Below are positions 30,166 through 41,100 of a stretch of DNA of 64,000 bases, piece after piece. Origin of the DNA: Ascoidea rubescens DSM 1968 (taxonomy: Eukaryota > Ascomycota > Saccharomycetes > Ascoideales > Ascoideaceae); contig NW_017962914.1 in the NCBI RefSeq assembly GCF_001661345.1, positions 1,142,439 through 1,206,438 of the forward strand, given 5' to 3'. The notes under the pieces are model-generated. The model had not been told where the DNA came from, did no database searches, and saw only the letters and a program-made list of their open reading frames with translations. A program made the position numbers and the translations under genes. Positions within the stretch are counted from its first letter, which is position 1. Every line of letters starts with the position of its first letter.

Positions 30166-31152
30166 TTAAACAGGTTTAAGCAATTGAGTTGTTTTCAAAT
30201 CAAATAATTCACAACGAATTGGCATTTCTAAATTATAAAAGGGATTTTTCATCACGTAATCCGAGAAAATAATGTAAATTTTTCTTAAAATCAATTCAGC
30301 ATCTTTTAAATCACTGTTAAGATCGATAGTGGATGTCAGATCTAAATTTGAATTGATATTTGAATTTGTTGAATTTAGATCACTACTAAAAGCGATATTA
30401 GTGCTGTTATTGTTTAAAATGGCGGTATTAGAAGAAATTGTTGCAGCAGTGTTTATGCTATTTATACTGCTGATGTTAGTGTTAATCGTGCTTGTATTGT
30501 TGTTGGTTTGATCATGACTGGTTAGGTTGTTTGATAACACTCCATTTGGAGAGGTGACAAGGATGAATTTGATTCCAGTTAGTGACTGAAACAAGTAAAT
30601 GTTGAAGAAATCAGTTTGAATGAAATTCAACCCTGTTTTGTTTGAAGTGTAGTTCACTGGTAGAGGATGGTTCAAAAAGGAGTTCGTATTCAAAAGAGAC
30701 CTTGGGTTGCCTGTGGATAGTAAAAACTTGTTATTGATGTTGTTGTTGGTGAAGTTTGTGAAATTGGCGACAAAGTTGTTGACAAGATGGTCATGTTCAG
30801 ACAAATTGGAAGCATTGGGCTGACTGGAATTTTTTGGCGTGCTGTTGACATTGTTCAAGGTAGAGGAGGTGCCCAAGATGGAGGATCTGTTGAGGATGCC
30901 AGCGTTGAGAGAGGATTTGGGGGTGTTCTTGGGGCTGTCGACAGGAGTATTCGCAGTGGACTGGCCAGCAGCAGCAGAGTCGTCGCGAAGAGAGAATGGT
31001 GTTATCTTGGAAGCAATGGCATGAACACCATGGATGGTTCCTGCAAGCACCAAGTAGTCGTTGGCAGACAACTTCAAGAGACCTGGATTGTAGTCCTGCT
31101 GGTAGATCAATCCCCCAGCCTTGTTGAGAATGTAGAGCGAGTAGATAGTCAT
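30166..31152 (-). CDS. TRS23: TRAPP complex core subunit Trs23 (TRAPPC4)
   Basis: Core subunit of the TRAPP complexes, guanine-nucleotide exchange factors for Ypt1/Rab1 in ER-Golgi and autophagic traffic. It has 328 residues. The N-terminal longin-like half begins [18 protein letters not shown] and includes [20 protein letters not shown]. The C-terminal half has [22 protein letters not shown] and ends [28 protein letters not shown], nearly as in Saccharomyces Trs23. Two Asn/Ser/Thr-rich insertions account for its larger size: residues about 68-165 (the known insertion site in yeast Trs23) and about 208-275. The first ~250 bp of the gene are GC-rich. It shares a 186-bp divergent promoter with RMI1. 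Confidence 0.94.
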   Translation of the reverse strand: MTIYSLYILNKAGGLIYQQDYNPGLLKLSANDYLVLAGTIHGVHAIASKITPFSLRDDSAAAGQSTANTPVDSPKNTPKSSLNAGILNRSSILGTSSTLNNVNSTPKNSSQPNASNLSEHDHLVNNFVANFTNFTNNNINNKFLLSTGNPRSLLNTNSFLNHPLPVNYTSNKTGLNFIQTDFFNIYLFQSLTGIKFILVTSPNGVLSNNLTSHDQTNNNTSTINTNISSINSINTAATISSNTAILNNNSTNIAFSSDLNSTNSNINSNLDLTSTIDLNSDLKDAELILRKIYIIFSDYVMKNPFYNLEMPIRCELFDLKTTQLLKPV

Positions 31153-31338
31153 AATGCTGCCAACTATCGGTTGTTTCCTCAGAGGCCCATCACTGCCTTT
31201 ATCAGATCCAGATATAATCCCTGTGGATGTTGGATGTGAAAACTGCCAAAAATGTCAAAAGTACCGCCAGAGATGCTTCTGCTTCCTCTGCTGTTTCTGC
31301 TGTTTCTGCTGTTTCTACTTCCTCTGCTTCTTCTTCCC
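31153..31338. promoter_or_regulatory. TRS23-RMI1 divergent promoter with CTGCTTCTGC tract
   Basis: A very short divergent promoter. About 31274-31336, up to the RMI1 ATG, is a CTTCTGCTTCCTCTGCTGTTTCTGC-like tract. Read in the RMI1 frame it would give an artificial Leu-rich leader from an upstream ATG at 31252; I treat this as promoter or 5' leader. Confidence 0.5.
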
Positions 31339-32031
31339 ATGGCTGCCAATCCCAGCTACTTGAACGCAGACATCTTTAGAGACTCGCCCACCTTCGACTC
31401 CTCTGCCTCCAACCAGAGAGCTCTCCAGGCCTCGCGAAACTCATTTGTTCCAGCTCTCACCACCCAGCGCAGCTTCAAGACCATTCTCAACAAGCCTGTG
31501 CTTTTCCAGATCTTGTTCATCGACAACATCAAACAGTCCAAGTTCAATCAGATCGACAACTGGCTCGAGTTCCAGAACCCTCTCGCTGTGTCTACCGACA
31601 AGCTCAGAAACTCAAAGAAAGGCTCTGGCGCTAACAGAAATAACAGAATCATCAAAAGCGTCGACCTTAGCAACGACAACGACACCGACAGCAACTCCCT
31701 CACAGACACCAGCTCCTTGAACGCCATCTACAAATTGACCTTGCAAGACTCCCAGGGAAACCTCTGCTATGCCTTTGAATTGGAGAACTTGGACTTCCTT
31801 CACTCCTCAGACAGATCCAGCATTGCCAATGCTCTTCTCAACCCATTGCCAGTTCCTTTAGGCTCCAAAATCATTGTCTACAACTGTCTTGTTCTTGAAG
31901 GGACCTTGATGCTCAATAACAAGGGCACAGAGTATCTAGGAGGCCAGCTTCTTGTTCTTAACGACAACATTTCCTCAAAGGTGATCAAGAACTTCAAGGC
32001 AATGCTAGAGCTTCTTTCGACCGCCAACTAA
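31339..32031 (+). CDS. RMI1: Rmi1, OB-fold subunit of the Sgs1-Top3-Rmi1 dissolvasome
   Basis: Stimulates Top3 and Sgs1 to dissolve double Holliday junctions. It has 230 residues from the ATG at 31339 (MAANPSYLNADIF). An upstream in-frame ATG would add 29 mainly Leu/Pro residues translated from the CTGCTTCTGC promoter tract, which is not a plausible N-terminus for a nuclear protein. Landmarks: IYKLTLQDSQGNLCYAFELE, LPVPLGSKIIVYN and LEGTLMLNNKGTEYLGGQL, the DUF1767/OB region of Rmi1. The size is close to the 241-residue Saccharomyces protein. The whole coding region is GC-rich, unlike DOM34 directly downstream. Confidence 0.9.
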   Translation: MAANPSYLNADIFRDSPTFDSSASNQRALQASRNSFVPALTTQRSFKTILNKPVLFQILFIDNIKQSKFNQIDNWLEFQNPLAVSTDKLRNSKKGSGANRNNRIIKSVDLSNDNDTDSNSLTDTSSLNAIYKLTLQDSQGNLCYAFELENLDFLHSSDRSSIANALLNPLPVPLGSKIIVYNCLVLEGTLMLNNKGTEYLGGQLLVLNDNISSKVIKNFKAMLELLSTAN

Positions 32032-32442
32032 TACACTGCACAATATTATTCTCAAAAACCCATCCCTGGCCATCAATTTTCAATTGTGAGTTCTCATTTT
32101 CATTTTTATTCTTATTCTTATTCTTATTCTTATTCTTATTCTTATTCTTATTTTCATCATCTCCTTTTAAACTTTAGGCTCTTTCCTGCTCTTTTATGCT
32201 TCTCCATGTCTGATCCAGTCCCACGGTTTCACAAAACAAAAGCTAAAAATTTTCAGAAAGACAAATAGAGAACTTCAGCTTTATCATCTCAACAACAATA
32301 CATTTATTCTGTAACCACTTGGACAAATTTTATCCATTATATAAAGCCTAATCATCCCCATGATAACGTCTTGCTTTTTCCTCTTATATTTTCTTTTATT
32401 ATAATTTCCAAACACTCCTAATATTTTTTCTTTAATTCAAAA
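32032..32442. other. RMI1-DOM34 intergenic region with TTATTC hexamer repeat
   Basis: 411 bp between tandem plus-strand genes. A run of TTATTC/TCTTAT hexamers occupies about 32106-32150. Pyrimidine-rich stretches precede the DOM34 ATG. No gene seen. Confidence 0.5.
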
Positions 32443-33648
32443 ATGAAAATCCTCAAGAAAGCAATTGATAAACAAAAATCTGGTTACGTCAGACTACAAG
32501 CTGAAGACAATGAAGACCTATGGGCCATCTATAATTTAATCCAAAAAGACCATACTGAAATAGAAATCAAAACAAATTACAACTTCAAAAAGGAATTTGG
32601 GAATGGCAAAACTAAAATAGAAAAAAAAATCTTGGTGTTAAAACTAATCGTTCAAAAAATTGACTATAAATCAAACTATGATTCGATTAGATTACAAGGT
32701 AGAACTACATCTGAAAATGATTTCGTATCCAAAAACTCCTTTGAATCTGTTCAAATCGACTTTAATCACCCCTTTAACTTGTACCTAGAACAATGGGATA
32801 AAGTATCTTTACAAATCCTACAATCTTGCACAATAGATCAAAAAGCTGAAGTTGGTGCCATTCTATTAGATGAAGGTCTAGCTAACTTCTGTCTTTTAAC
32901 TGAAACTGTCTCCATTTTCAAAACTAACGTCACAAAATCTTTCCCCAAGAAAAGAAGAGGTGATAATTCCCAATATGATAAAGCCTTAAACTCCTTTTAT
33001 AATCAAATTTATGAAAAATTAAAAACAACTTTTAATCTAGAAAAATTAAAAGCTATTATAATATCTTCTCCAGGATTTTGGGCCCAAGACTTATTAAAAA
33101 AAATTATTGAAACTGCTCAAGCAAAAACTGATAAATTAGTTTTGAATGCAAAACAAAAATTCTTAATAGCTCATTCTTCAACTGGCCTTTTGCAAAGTTT
33201 AGATGAAATCTTAAAAGATAAATCTGTCTTGAAAAAATTAGCTGATACAAAATTCTCAATAAATATTCATATTTTAAATCAATTTTTAAAAAAAATTAAT
33301 GATGATGATTATACTGCTTGCTATGGTGATGTTGATGTAATTAAAGCTATTGAGATGGGTGTCGTTCAAAACATCCTAATAACTGATACAAAGTTCAGAG
33401 CTGATGATCCAAATATTAGAAAAAAATATCTTAACCTTGTCGATCAAGTTGAAAGAACTGGTGGGAAAGCCACCATTTTTTCAACTTTACATGATTCTGG
33501 AGTTCAATTACAAAATCTAACTGGTATTGGTTGCATTTTAAGATATCCTGTTCCTGAATTATTCGAAGATGATGATGGTCCTGAACAAAATTCTGATGAT
33601 TCTGATTCTGATAATGATGAATCGGATGACGATGAGGATGTTTTTTAG
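32443..33648 (+). CDS. DOM34: Dom34/Pelota ribosome-rescue factor
   Basis: eRF1-like factor that, with the GTPase Hbs1, enters the empty A site of stalled ribosomes and splits them (no-go and non-stop decay). It has 401 residues. The N-terminal Sm-like domain starts MKILKKAIDKQKSGYVRLQAEDNEDLWAIYNLI, as in Pelota proteins. The central domain has AILLDEGLANFCLLT, KKRRGDNSQYDKAL (the conserved basic K-R-R-G turn) and IISSPGFWAQD. The C-terminal eRF1-3 domain has CYGDVDVIKAIEMGVVQNILITD and the ending GGKATIFSTLHDSGVQLQNLTGIGCILRYP. It lacks the GGQ motif of true release factors, as expected for Pelota. An acidic Asp/Glu tail closes it. It converges on CUE3. Confidence 0.96.
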   Translation: MKILKKAIDKQKSGYVRLQAEDNEDLWAIYNLIQKDHTEIEIKTNYNFKKEFGNGKTKIEKKILVLKLIVQKIDYKSNYDSIRLQGRTTSENDFVSKNSFESVQIDFNHPFNLYLEQWDKVSLQILQSCTIDQKAEVGAILLDEGLANFCLLTETVSIFKTNVTKSFPKKRRGDNSQYDKALNSFYNQIYEKLKTTFNLEKLKAIIISSPGFWAQDLLKKIIETAQAKTDKLVLNAKQKFLIAHSSTGLLQSLDEILKDKSVLKKLADTKFSINIHILNQFLKKINDDDYTACYGDVDVIKAIEMGVVQNILITDTKFRADDPNIRKKYLNLVDQVERTGGKATIFSTLHDSGVQLQNLTGIGCILRYPVPELFEDDDGPEQNSDDSDSDNDESDDDEDVF

Positions 33649-33856
33649 CAAAAATAGTAAATATTCTCCTCTTTTTTTTTGTATTATATAAAATCTTTTT
33701 TTTTTCTTTCCCATTAGTTCATTCCCCATTTTTTTTTCTTTATTAATCCTTTTCAATAACTAATTATCTTAGATTTCAAATAAAACTTTTTCTTATTCTC
33801 TCCTGTCAAACAAAGCAATAAATGCAAATTATTTATTAATTACTATAGCATATTCA

Positions 33857-34820
33857 TTAGGCATTGGGCAAAGTGAATGCCATTTTTCTATCGTGACCTG
33901 CTTTTCTATTATGATTCCCTCTTTTAGATTTATTTCTTTCTTTCCAAGCATAATCTTTATTTTTGTTATCACTGTTCTTATTATTCTGTTTGTCAGTATC
34001 AGTACGATTAGTAGTGTTATTTTCAGTATTATTATTAGCAGAACTATTGTTTCTTCCTGGATTTGTCCTGTTTTGTCTTGTTTTATTATTAAATTTATTA
34101 TTAGAATTGGCATTCGAATTGGTATTAGAACTGGAACTGGGGCTATTTATATTTGATCTTCTACCTCTAGACTTTGTATTTGATATCTCTTTCTCTTTTT
34201 CTCTCTCTTCAGTTTGATTCTCATGTATATCTTCTTCATAGGCCAGTCTTCTATAAGATGTGCTTGGGATCAAAAGTTCCTGTTTACCATCAAACATATA
34301 TTTTTCTTCCAATATTTTAGCCCTCTTAGGACTCTTAACAATCATACGTGCCCATCCTTCGATTTGTTCGTCTGACCAATTGGTAGTTTTTTTTAAATTT
34401 TTTCTGGTTGAACTATGTCTAGATGTTTTTGTTAAATCTTGTGGTGTCTTTTTAAATATATTCCAAAGTATCTTTTCAATCTTATCATATTCATTATTGT
34501 TGTTGTTATTATTATCATTATTACTATTTTTGTTATTACTTTTGTTATTGCTATTAGTATTGCTGCTGGAGCCGGAATTAACTCCAGTTGCAATCTCTGC
34601 TTCAAGATAAGTATCATCAGGTTCGTCTTCATCTGATTCATATAATAATTTTAGAGCCATAGATAAAGTTTTTTCACGACTTTTGTTTTCATTTTCCAAG
34701 TTATCGTTTAACGCAAATTTCTTTTTACCAAAAGTAACATCCTTTGAACTTATCTTTAGATTTGAAATATCATCACCATCATAAATTGATCTCTTTACCT
34801 GTTGCTTTATATGCTGCTGC

Positions 34821-34853
<33 letters not shown>

Positions 34854-36073
34854 ATAGGTTCTTCCTTGGGAATTGAATTGGGTAAATCAGGATCTTCCAA
34901 TAATTTATTAGTAAGAGTCTCAATATCAATATATTGTTCTAATAATTTTCTTGCTTGGTATTTTGTAACTTGGGGAAATAAATCTGTGATCATATCAAGA
35001 TCTTCTTGGTTTATATTAACAGCAAAAGAATTTGAAGGGCCAACTGAAGCACTACTTATCTCTAGTTGGTGGTGTGTATCTGGTTGTTTATATTGATCAA
35101 AATTCAAAAATGGCAAACGTTGTTCTAAACCAGGTCGAGCAGTTTTATAAATACCACTTAAAACAACCGAAGTGAAAAGTGGATAAATTTTTAAAGAATG
35201 AATATTAGTGATGCCCAATTCAATAAATAACTGAGAAACTTTTTCTAATGAACAAGATAATAGAGAAATAAACATCAACTGCTTGGCCATTTCAGAATGG
35301 GCACCTTCTCCATTCGAATAGTATTTTTCTAAGGATTCAATCCAAGAAAGAGTATTAAATTTGCTCGTAAAGGAAAACACTGCATTGCTGTTGCTTCCTT
35401 TTGAGAGTTGGTTGGATCTTTTGTTATTTACTTTGTATTGTTTTTCGTTATTATTTGCCTTTTTTTTTTCATTGGTATTGTTAAACTGAATATTAACAAC
35501 GTCTAGTAGTATTGCTAAGGTTTTTATGTCTTCGAGTTGAAATTTGGTGTTACTCACCATAAACAAAATATTTTTTTGAACCGAAGAAATAGAATTTATA
35601 AAGCCATTGCCAAAGGAGCCATCTATTATCTTTCTGGTAGATCTTGGATCAACTTTGACATAGGACTTGATTAGATCCCAGGTTGCAGAGCCATTGAACT
35701 TCAAGTCGAGTAGACCATTTTTCTTGATGAATTGAAAGACGAGGCTCTTCAACTGCGCAGAATTTTCTCTGATTTGAGGATTGACAGCACCCAAGGTGAA
35801 GACCTTTCCCTCTTCCTGAGAGGTTTCCTTCAAATAGCCCTTGATGAACAGCTTCAATTGGTCGTGGGACTTTTCATTCAATGGAACAGTGAATTCGTCA
35901 GAAGATAAAAAGGCCATCAAGTGGATGTAGGCCTCAAGAAGATGGACCCAAATGACAGGATCTTTGTCGTACAAGGAGGACCTCAACTTAAATGGAGGAT
36001 ATTCCACGATGGGAATATCTAGAAGCTCCTGCTGGTCGATGGTAAAGCCTTTTTTGATGGTGTAGGAGGCCAT
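33857..36073 (-). CDS. CUE3: Cue3 (ASCC2-like) CUE-domain protein of the ribosome quality-control trigger complex
   Basis: Ubiquitin-binding subunit of the RQT complex, which with Slh1 splits collided ribosomes marked by Hel2. It has 738 residues. The conserved N-terminal ASCC2-type region covers about 1-330 (VEYPPFKLRSSLYDKDPVIWVHLLEAYIHLM ... VDPRSTRKIIDGSFG). The CUE domain is at about 352-395 (NQEDLDMITDLFPQVTKYQARKLLEQY). A poly-Gln run lies at about 403-420, then a C-terminal region with conserved DDTYLEAE and an Asn/Arg-rich basic tail likely to touch RNA or the ribosome. It is longer than the 624-residue Saccharomyces protein because of Asn/Ser/Gln tracts. The first 350 bp are GC-rich. 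Confidence 0.9.
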
Positions 36074-36249
36074 GAGAACAATTTGCAGTGGTTTTTATTT
36101 GAAGTGAGAAAGAAAATTTACAAATCTGCAAAGGGCGGATTTATACAGAATTTCTTTTGGGCCTTTCGAAAAGTGCTGATTATTAATCTTCTACATTTTG
36201 ACGAGTATTGGCTATTGCATTAGAGAATATATATAGAAGGAAGCTGGGG

Positions 36250-37248
36250 CTAGGAACAGAGGATTTCGTTGGCTGCCTTGACGACTCTGTCTCGAATCAA
36301 GCCTTGGTAGAAGATAACCCCATTCTCTTTATGGGGATTGAGAGTTCCACTTTGATAGACACCAATGTCGAGGTTTTCTTGAGTAGCTTCACATAGCTCC
36401 AAGTCTTCAGTTTGAACCTGTCTGCAAAACCTGAAGTACTTTTCAAACTCACTGTTGGGGTCAGCATTGGGCCCAGTGACGCTTTCGTTGTCAAAGTAGT
36501 AGTCAATTTCCATTCTTGAAGTGTTTTTGTTGATTGGTATGACTCTAAAGCAGTTCATGCCACCACCATAGATGTTCAAGGTTGAAATTGGAAAGAAATA
36601 CAAAAACAAGGCATTGGTTTGGTCGTTTTCCACTTCGATTTCATTGTTCTGGTCTGGTAACGCAATGTGTTGAGAGAAGTGTTTATGGTTTTTGATCTCA
36701 TATGAGCTGAGGTTGTAGTTTTTGGATAGCAAAGGATGAGTGTAAGAGCAGTGCAAACATTCTTGATAACCATCAAGGAAAGTCATAAAATTGTACTTTG
36801 CAGTGTAGATCAAGGTTCTTTTGTAACGCAATTTTCTGAAATTAATCTTGTTGATTAGTGAAGATAGAACTGGGCCAAAATGGTCAAATAACGAAGCCTT
36901 TGGATTTCTTTGAAAATTTATGAAAATCAAACCGGTTTCAGTTAGTTGGGTTGCAATTTGATTCAACTCATCTAGTTTTTTTCCATTTGTTATAACATCA
37001 GTTTGGTAGTCGCCCAAATAGCCAGAAACATGCTGGGAATTTTCGTCATGTTCACATAAAATAAAAAACCTGGAGTCTTTAATACCGAAATCATACTGAA
37101 TATGAGACTCGTTTATATCTTTAAAAAACCTGGTGATTGGTCCAAGATAGATCCAGTCTTTGTAAACAATTTCATTGTTGATAATGTCAATGATCGAGTT
37201 GCTAGTAAACCAGCTAGAGGGCAACGTTGATGATAAAACTGAAGACAT
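36250..37248 (-). CDS. Rieske-oxygenase-family protein lacking the Rieske [2Fe-2S] ligands
   Basis: 332 residues related to choline-monooxygenase-like Rieske oxygenases. The N-terminus (LPSSWFTSNSIIDIINNEIVYKDWIYLG) aligns with the family start. The catalytic domain is recognisable: GLIFINFQ, FMTFLDGYQECLHCSYTHPLL (with the two His ligands of the mononuclear iron), then QVQTEDLELCEATQENLDIG (with the likely Asp ligand), and KENGVIFYQGLIRD. Between FFILC and GLIFINF there are about 45 residues where the family has about 85, and neither C-x-H nor C-x2-H of the Rieske cluster is present. The mononuclear iron site therefore appears kept but the electron-delivery cluster is gone. The frame is intact. 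The substrate is unknown. Confidence 0.75.
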   Translation of the reverse strand: MSSVLSSTLPSSWFTSNSIIDIINNEIVYKDWIYLGPITRFFKDINESHIQYDFGIKDSRFFILCEHDENSQHVSGYLGDYQTDVITNGKKLDELNQIATQLTETGLIFINFQRNPKASLFDHFGPVLSSLINKINFRKLRYKRTLIYTAKYNFMTFLDGYQECLHCSYTHPLLSKNYNLSSYEIKNHKHFSQHIALPDQNNEIEVENDQTNALFLYFFPISTLNIYGGGMNCFRVIPINKNTSRMEIDYYFDNESVTGPNADPNSEFEKYFRFCRQVQTEDLELCEATQENLDIGVYQSGTLNPHKENGVIFYQGLIRDRVVKAANEILCS

Positions 37249-38138
37249 TCTTGTCTATATTTCATGGGCTGCAATTTAAAGTCATCTCCATCACAAACCG
37301 ATGGATTTGAGCCGTTATAAATAAGCCCAACGAAGATAAGAACTATGGCAATCAACCAGGATCGTATCTCTCCATTCATAGAGCTCTTGACAAGCCCACT
37401 TTCCCCAGAACAACGTCGCTTGATACAAATATGTGATCGATCTTACTGCCAGTTCTTCCAGCAGATAAGCAATCTCCAACACAAAGCCTATAGCAGTGAT
37501 CCACCAACCAGCCAATCACCACAAAACCAATGTCGCTAAACAGAGACACTTTCAAACATATAGACCAGACCAGCCCAGAACTGGAATAACAATCACTGCA
37601 GCTGCTATTGAACTGCTATCGCTTGATCACAATCAACACTATCTCATTGCAAAATACGATAGGAAAGTTAACTCAAATGGGAACGCGACTATTTAACTCA
37701 AAAACCATTTGTTTTCCAGACTCTCTCCAATAGAAAATGCACAAAGGAAACAAATCAATAGCTGAAGAAAGCCTTGCTTTGCACAGCTGATAAGCATTTT
37801 TCTTTATCTTTATCTTCATCTTTTTCTTCATCTTCTTCACCTTCACCTTCACCTTCACCTTCTTTTTCTCCCACATTTACCGAATAAATTGCGCGCAATT
37901 TAATTTTTGTTTTTGTGCGCGAGTCATATCCGACTATATACAGCCCTCGGTTGCACCCAGTTCCGGTTTGAAAAATTTTTATGAGGTTGAAATTTTTTTG
38001 GATCTTGAACTTTTCAGTTGTTTTTGATGGCTGTTGATACTTCTCAATATCTTAACCCCAATATCCTGACCCCCAACATCCTGAGCATATTGTGACTAGC
38101 CATTAACTGCCCAGCTACACCAACGCCAGATACCAACA
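37249..38138. other. Divergent upstream region of the Rieske-like gene and RPA190
   Basis: 890 bp. The first ~450 bp are moderately GC-rich and hold a 64-codon plus-strand frame (37345-37539, MAINQDRISPFIELL) with no recognisable relative; I leave it uncalled. About 37845-37862 is a CTTCAC hexamer run. GCGCGC stretches lie near 37890-37922, and TATATA is at about 37935. The RPA190-proximal part holds the RRPE-like motifs listed separately. Confidence 0.5.
37969..37999 (+). promoter_or_regulatory. Paired RRPE-like motifs upstream of RPA190
   Basis: TGAAAAATTTTT at 37969-37980 matches the ribosomal-RNA-processing element consensus, and a second TGAAATTTTTTT follows at 37988-37999, with an ATGAGG between them resembling part of a PAC element. 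RRPE/PAC promoters drive ribosome-biogenesis genes in yeasts, consistent with a Pol I subunit 140 bp downstream. Confidence 0.6.
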
Positions 38139-41100
38139 ATGAACATTGCTACTCCTGTGGGTTCTGAGATCAAACATGTTGACTTCAATATTCTTTCTGC
38201 TAAGGAGATCAGAGACTTGTCTGCCAAAAAAATAACAAGTCCCTCTGTTTTTGACAACTTGGGCCATCCAATTAATGGTGGTTTGTACGATTTGGCATTG
38301 GGTGCTTTTTTAAGAAATTTATGTGCTACTTGTGGTCTCGATGAAAAGTTTTGTCCAGGACATCAGGGCCATATCGACTTGCCAATTCCAATCTACAATC
38401 CATTGTTCTTTCTCCATCTATTCAACTTTCTAAGAATGTCCTGTATATACTGCCATTCTTTCAAATTGACCCACTCAAAGGTCCATCATTTCGAGTGTAA
38501 ACTAAGGCTTATCCAGTACGGATTGTTAAAAGAAGCTACAGCTCTTGACTCGATAAATCTTCAAAACGATGGAGAAATGGACGAGGCCATAGAAGAAGAA
38601 AATTCAGAAGACGCAAACACTGAAAACACTTCCAAATTCAAGATCAAAAAATTGATCTCAGCAAAACAAACTTTTACTGACAATGCTATTCAAAATGCTT
38701 TGCAGGAGGGAAAAACATCCAACTCTGGTGTAACAAGTCCAACAATTCAAGAAATTAGAAAGAGACTCATTATCGAGTTCTACCATACAGTCTCAGCTAA
38801 AAAAAAATGCGAAAACTGCTCAATGTTCAACCCAAATTACAGAAAGGATGGATACTCAAAAATCTTTGAAGCCTCCTTAACCGAAAAGCAGACCATTCAC
38901 AATAGAATCAAAGGCATCAATAGAAATGGAATGATCACTGAAAATAAACAGTCTTCAATCCCAGAAACTAACGAGGATGAAGAAATCGATCCAGATGCTT
39001 CTTCTCTTCCAAATGTCAAATATAAAGCCGGATCAAAATATGTTTTATCTATGGAAGTTAGAAATATTCTCAGATCTGTTTTTAAGAATGAACAAGCCAT
39101 TATTCAATTGATATTCAACTCAAGGCCTTCCATCACTAAAAAAAAGAATTGCATTAATGCTGATATTTTTTTCCTTCATGCAATTATTGTTCCTCCTACT
39201 AGATTCAGACTTCCTTCTAAACTTGGCGATCAAGTTCATGAAAATGCTCAAAATGAAATACTTTCAAAAATTCTTTCTTCAATAATAAGCATCAAGGAAA
39301 TCAACGAAAGAATCTTAAATTTCGAGAAAGATAAAGCAGAGTCTCCTGACGAAAGAAAGCTTTTGTTTAATAGATTGATGAATGGATTTGTTACCTTGCA
39401 AAACAACGTCAATGGTCTTATTGATTCTGCCAAAAACCAAAATCTGAATGTTTCAAGAGATCCTCCACCAGGTGTCAAACAAATTTTGGAGAAAAAAGAA
39501 GGTTTATTCAGAAAACATATGATGGGAAAGCGTGTTAACTATGCTGCAAGATCTGTTATTTCTCCTGATCCTTTAATTGAAACCAATCAAGTAGCAGTTC
39601 CACCTGTTTTCGCTAAAAAACTAACCTTCCCAGAACCTGTAACATCATACAATGCTTCCCAGCTTCGTCAATATGTCATCAATGGTCCTGAAAAATGGCC
39701 AGGGGCTGTTCAAATTCAAAATGAAGATGGCTCTTTGATCTCTTTAATTGGAATGTCTCTTGAGCAAAGAAAAGCTTTGGCCAACCAATTGACTACCCCT
39801 TCACTTAATACTCCTTCCTCAATTGCTGTAAATAAAAAAGTCTATCGTCACCTTAACAACAACGATATTGTATTGATGAACCGTCAACCAACTTTACACA
39901 AAGCTTCTATGATGGGCCATAAAGTCAGAGTTCTTCAGGGTCAAAAAACAATTAGAATTCATTATGCAAACACTGGTGCTTACAATGCTGATTTTGATGG
40001 AGATGAAATGAATATGCATTTCCCTCAATCTCAAATGGCAAGATCTGAAGCCTTTAATTTAGCTAACACCGATTCTCAATATCTAACACCCACTTCTGGT
40101 TCTCCTGTCAGAGGTTTGATTCAGGATCATCTTTCTGCTGGAGTTTGGCTAACCAACAAAGAATCATTTTTCACAAAAGAAAAATACCAATATTTTATTT
40201 ACAATTGCTTGAGACCTGAAGATGGTCACACAAATAGTAACAGAATAAAAACTGTCATCCCAGCTATTTTAAAACCTGTTCCATTATGGACAGGAAAACA
40301 AATAATATCAACTATTTTGTTGAATATTAAACCCTTAAACACGCCAGGTATTAATTTGACATCGGAAAATAAAATTAAAAATGAATACTGGGGTAATGGA
40401 TCTAAAGAAAATACTGTTTTATTCAAAGATGGTGAGTTGTTATGTGGTATTCTAGACAAATCGCAGTATGGTGCTACTAAATATGGTATCATCCATGCTC
40501 TCCATGAAATCTATGGTCCTGATGTTTCTAGTAACTGTTTGTCAGTTTTTTCAAAATTATTTACCACATTCAATCAAGAAAATGGTTTAACTTGTGGTAT
40601 GGATGATTTAAGATTAACTCCAGAAGGAGATGAATGGAGAAAAGATATTTTGAAAGAAACTGGTGACTTGGGTAGATTAATAGCTTCTGACGTGGCCAAT
40701 TTAAGCAAGGATGTCTCTGTCGATGATCCAGAATTATTAAAGAGATTAGAGGAAATTTCAAGAGATGCTAACAAAATTGCTGTTTTAGATAATTCCTATA
40801 AAACCTCACTTTCAGGAATCAAAAGTAGAGTTGACAAAAAGTGTGTTCCAGATGGTACAATGAAAAAATTTCCTTCTAATGCAATGCAAATGATGTCCTT
40901 GTCTGGTGCCAAAGGTACTCCTGTGAATGTCTCTCAAATTATGTGTCTTTTAGGTCAACAAGAATTAGAAGGTAAGAGAGTACCTTTAATGGTTTCAGGT
41001 AAATCATTGCCATCGTTTCCATCTTATGAAACCAGTGTCAGAGCTGGTGGTTTTATCAAACAGCGTTTCTACTCTGGTCTAAGACCCCAAGAATATTATT

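Noticed and set aside
31252-31338. 29-residue Leu/Pro-rich extension of RMI1 resembling a signal peptide
   Set aside because: It is translated from a CTGCTTCTGC promoter tract also found before other genes, and Rmi1 is a nuclear protein; the ATG at 31339 gives the expected length.
37345-37539. 64-codon plus-strand frame between the Rieske-like gene and RPA190
   Set aside because: Codon use is plausible but there is no relative that I recognise and no splice or promoter context; it sits in a GC-richer region where chance frames are common.
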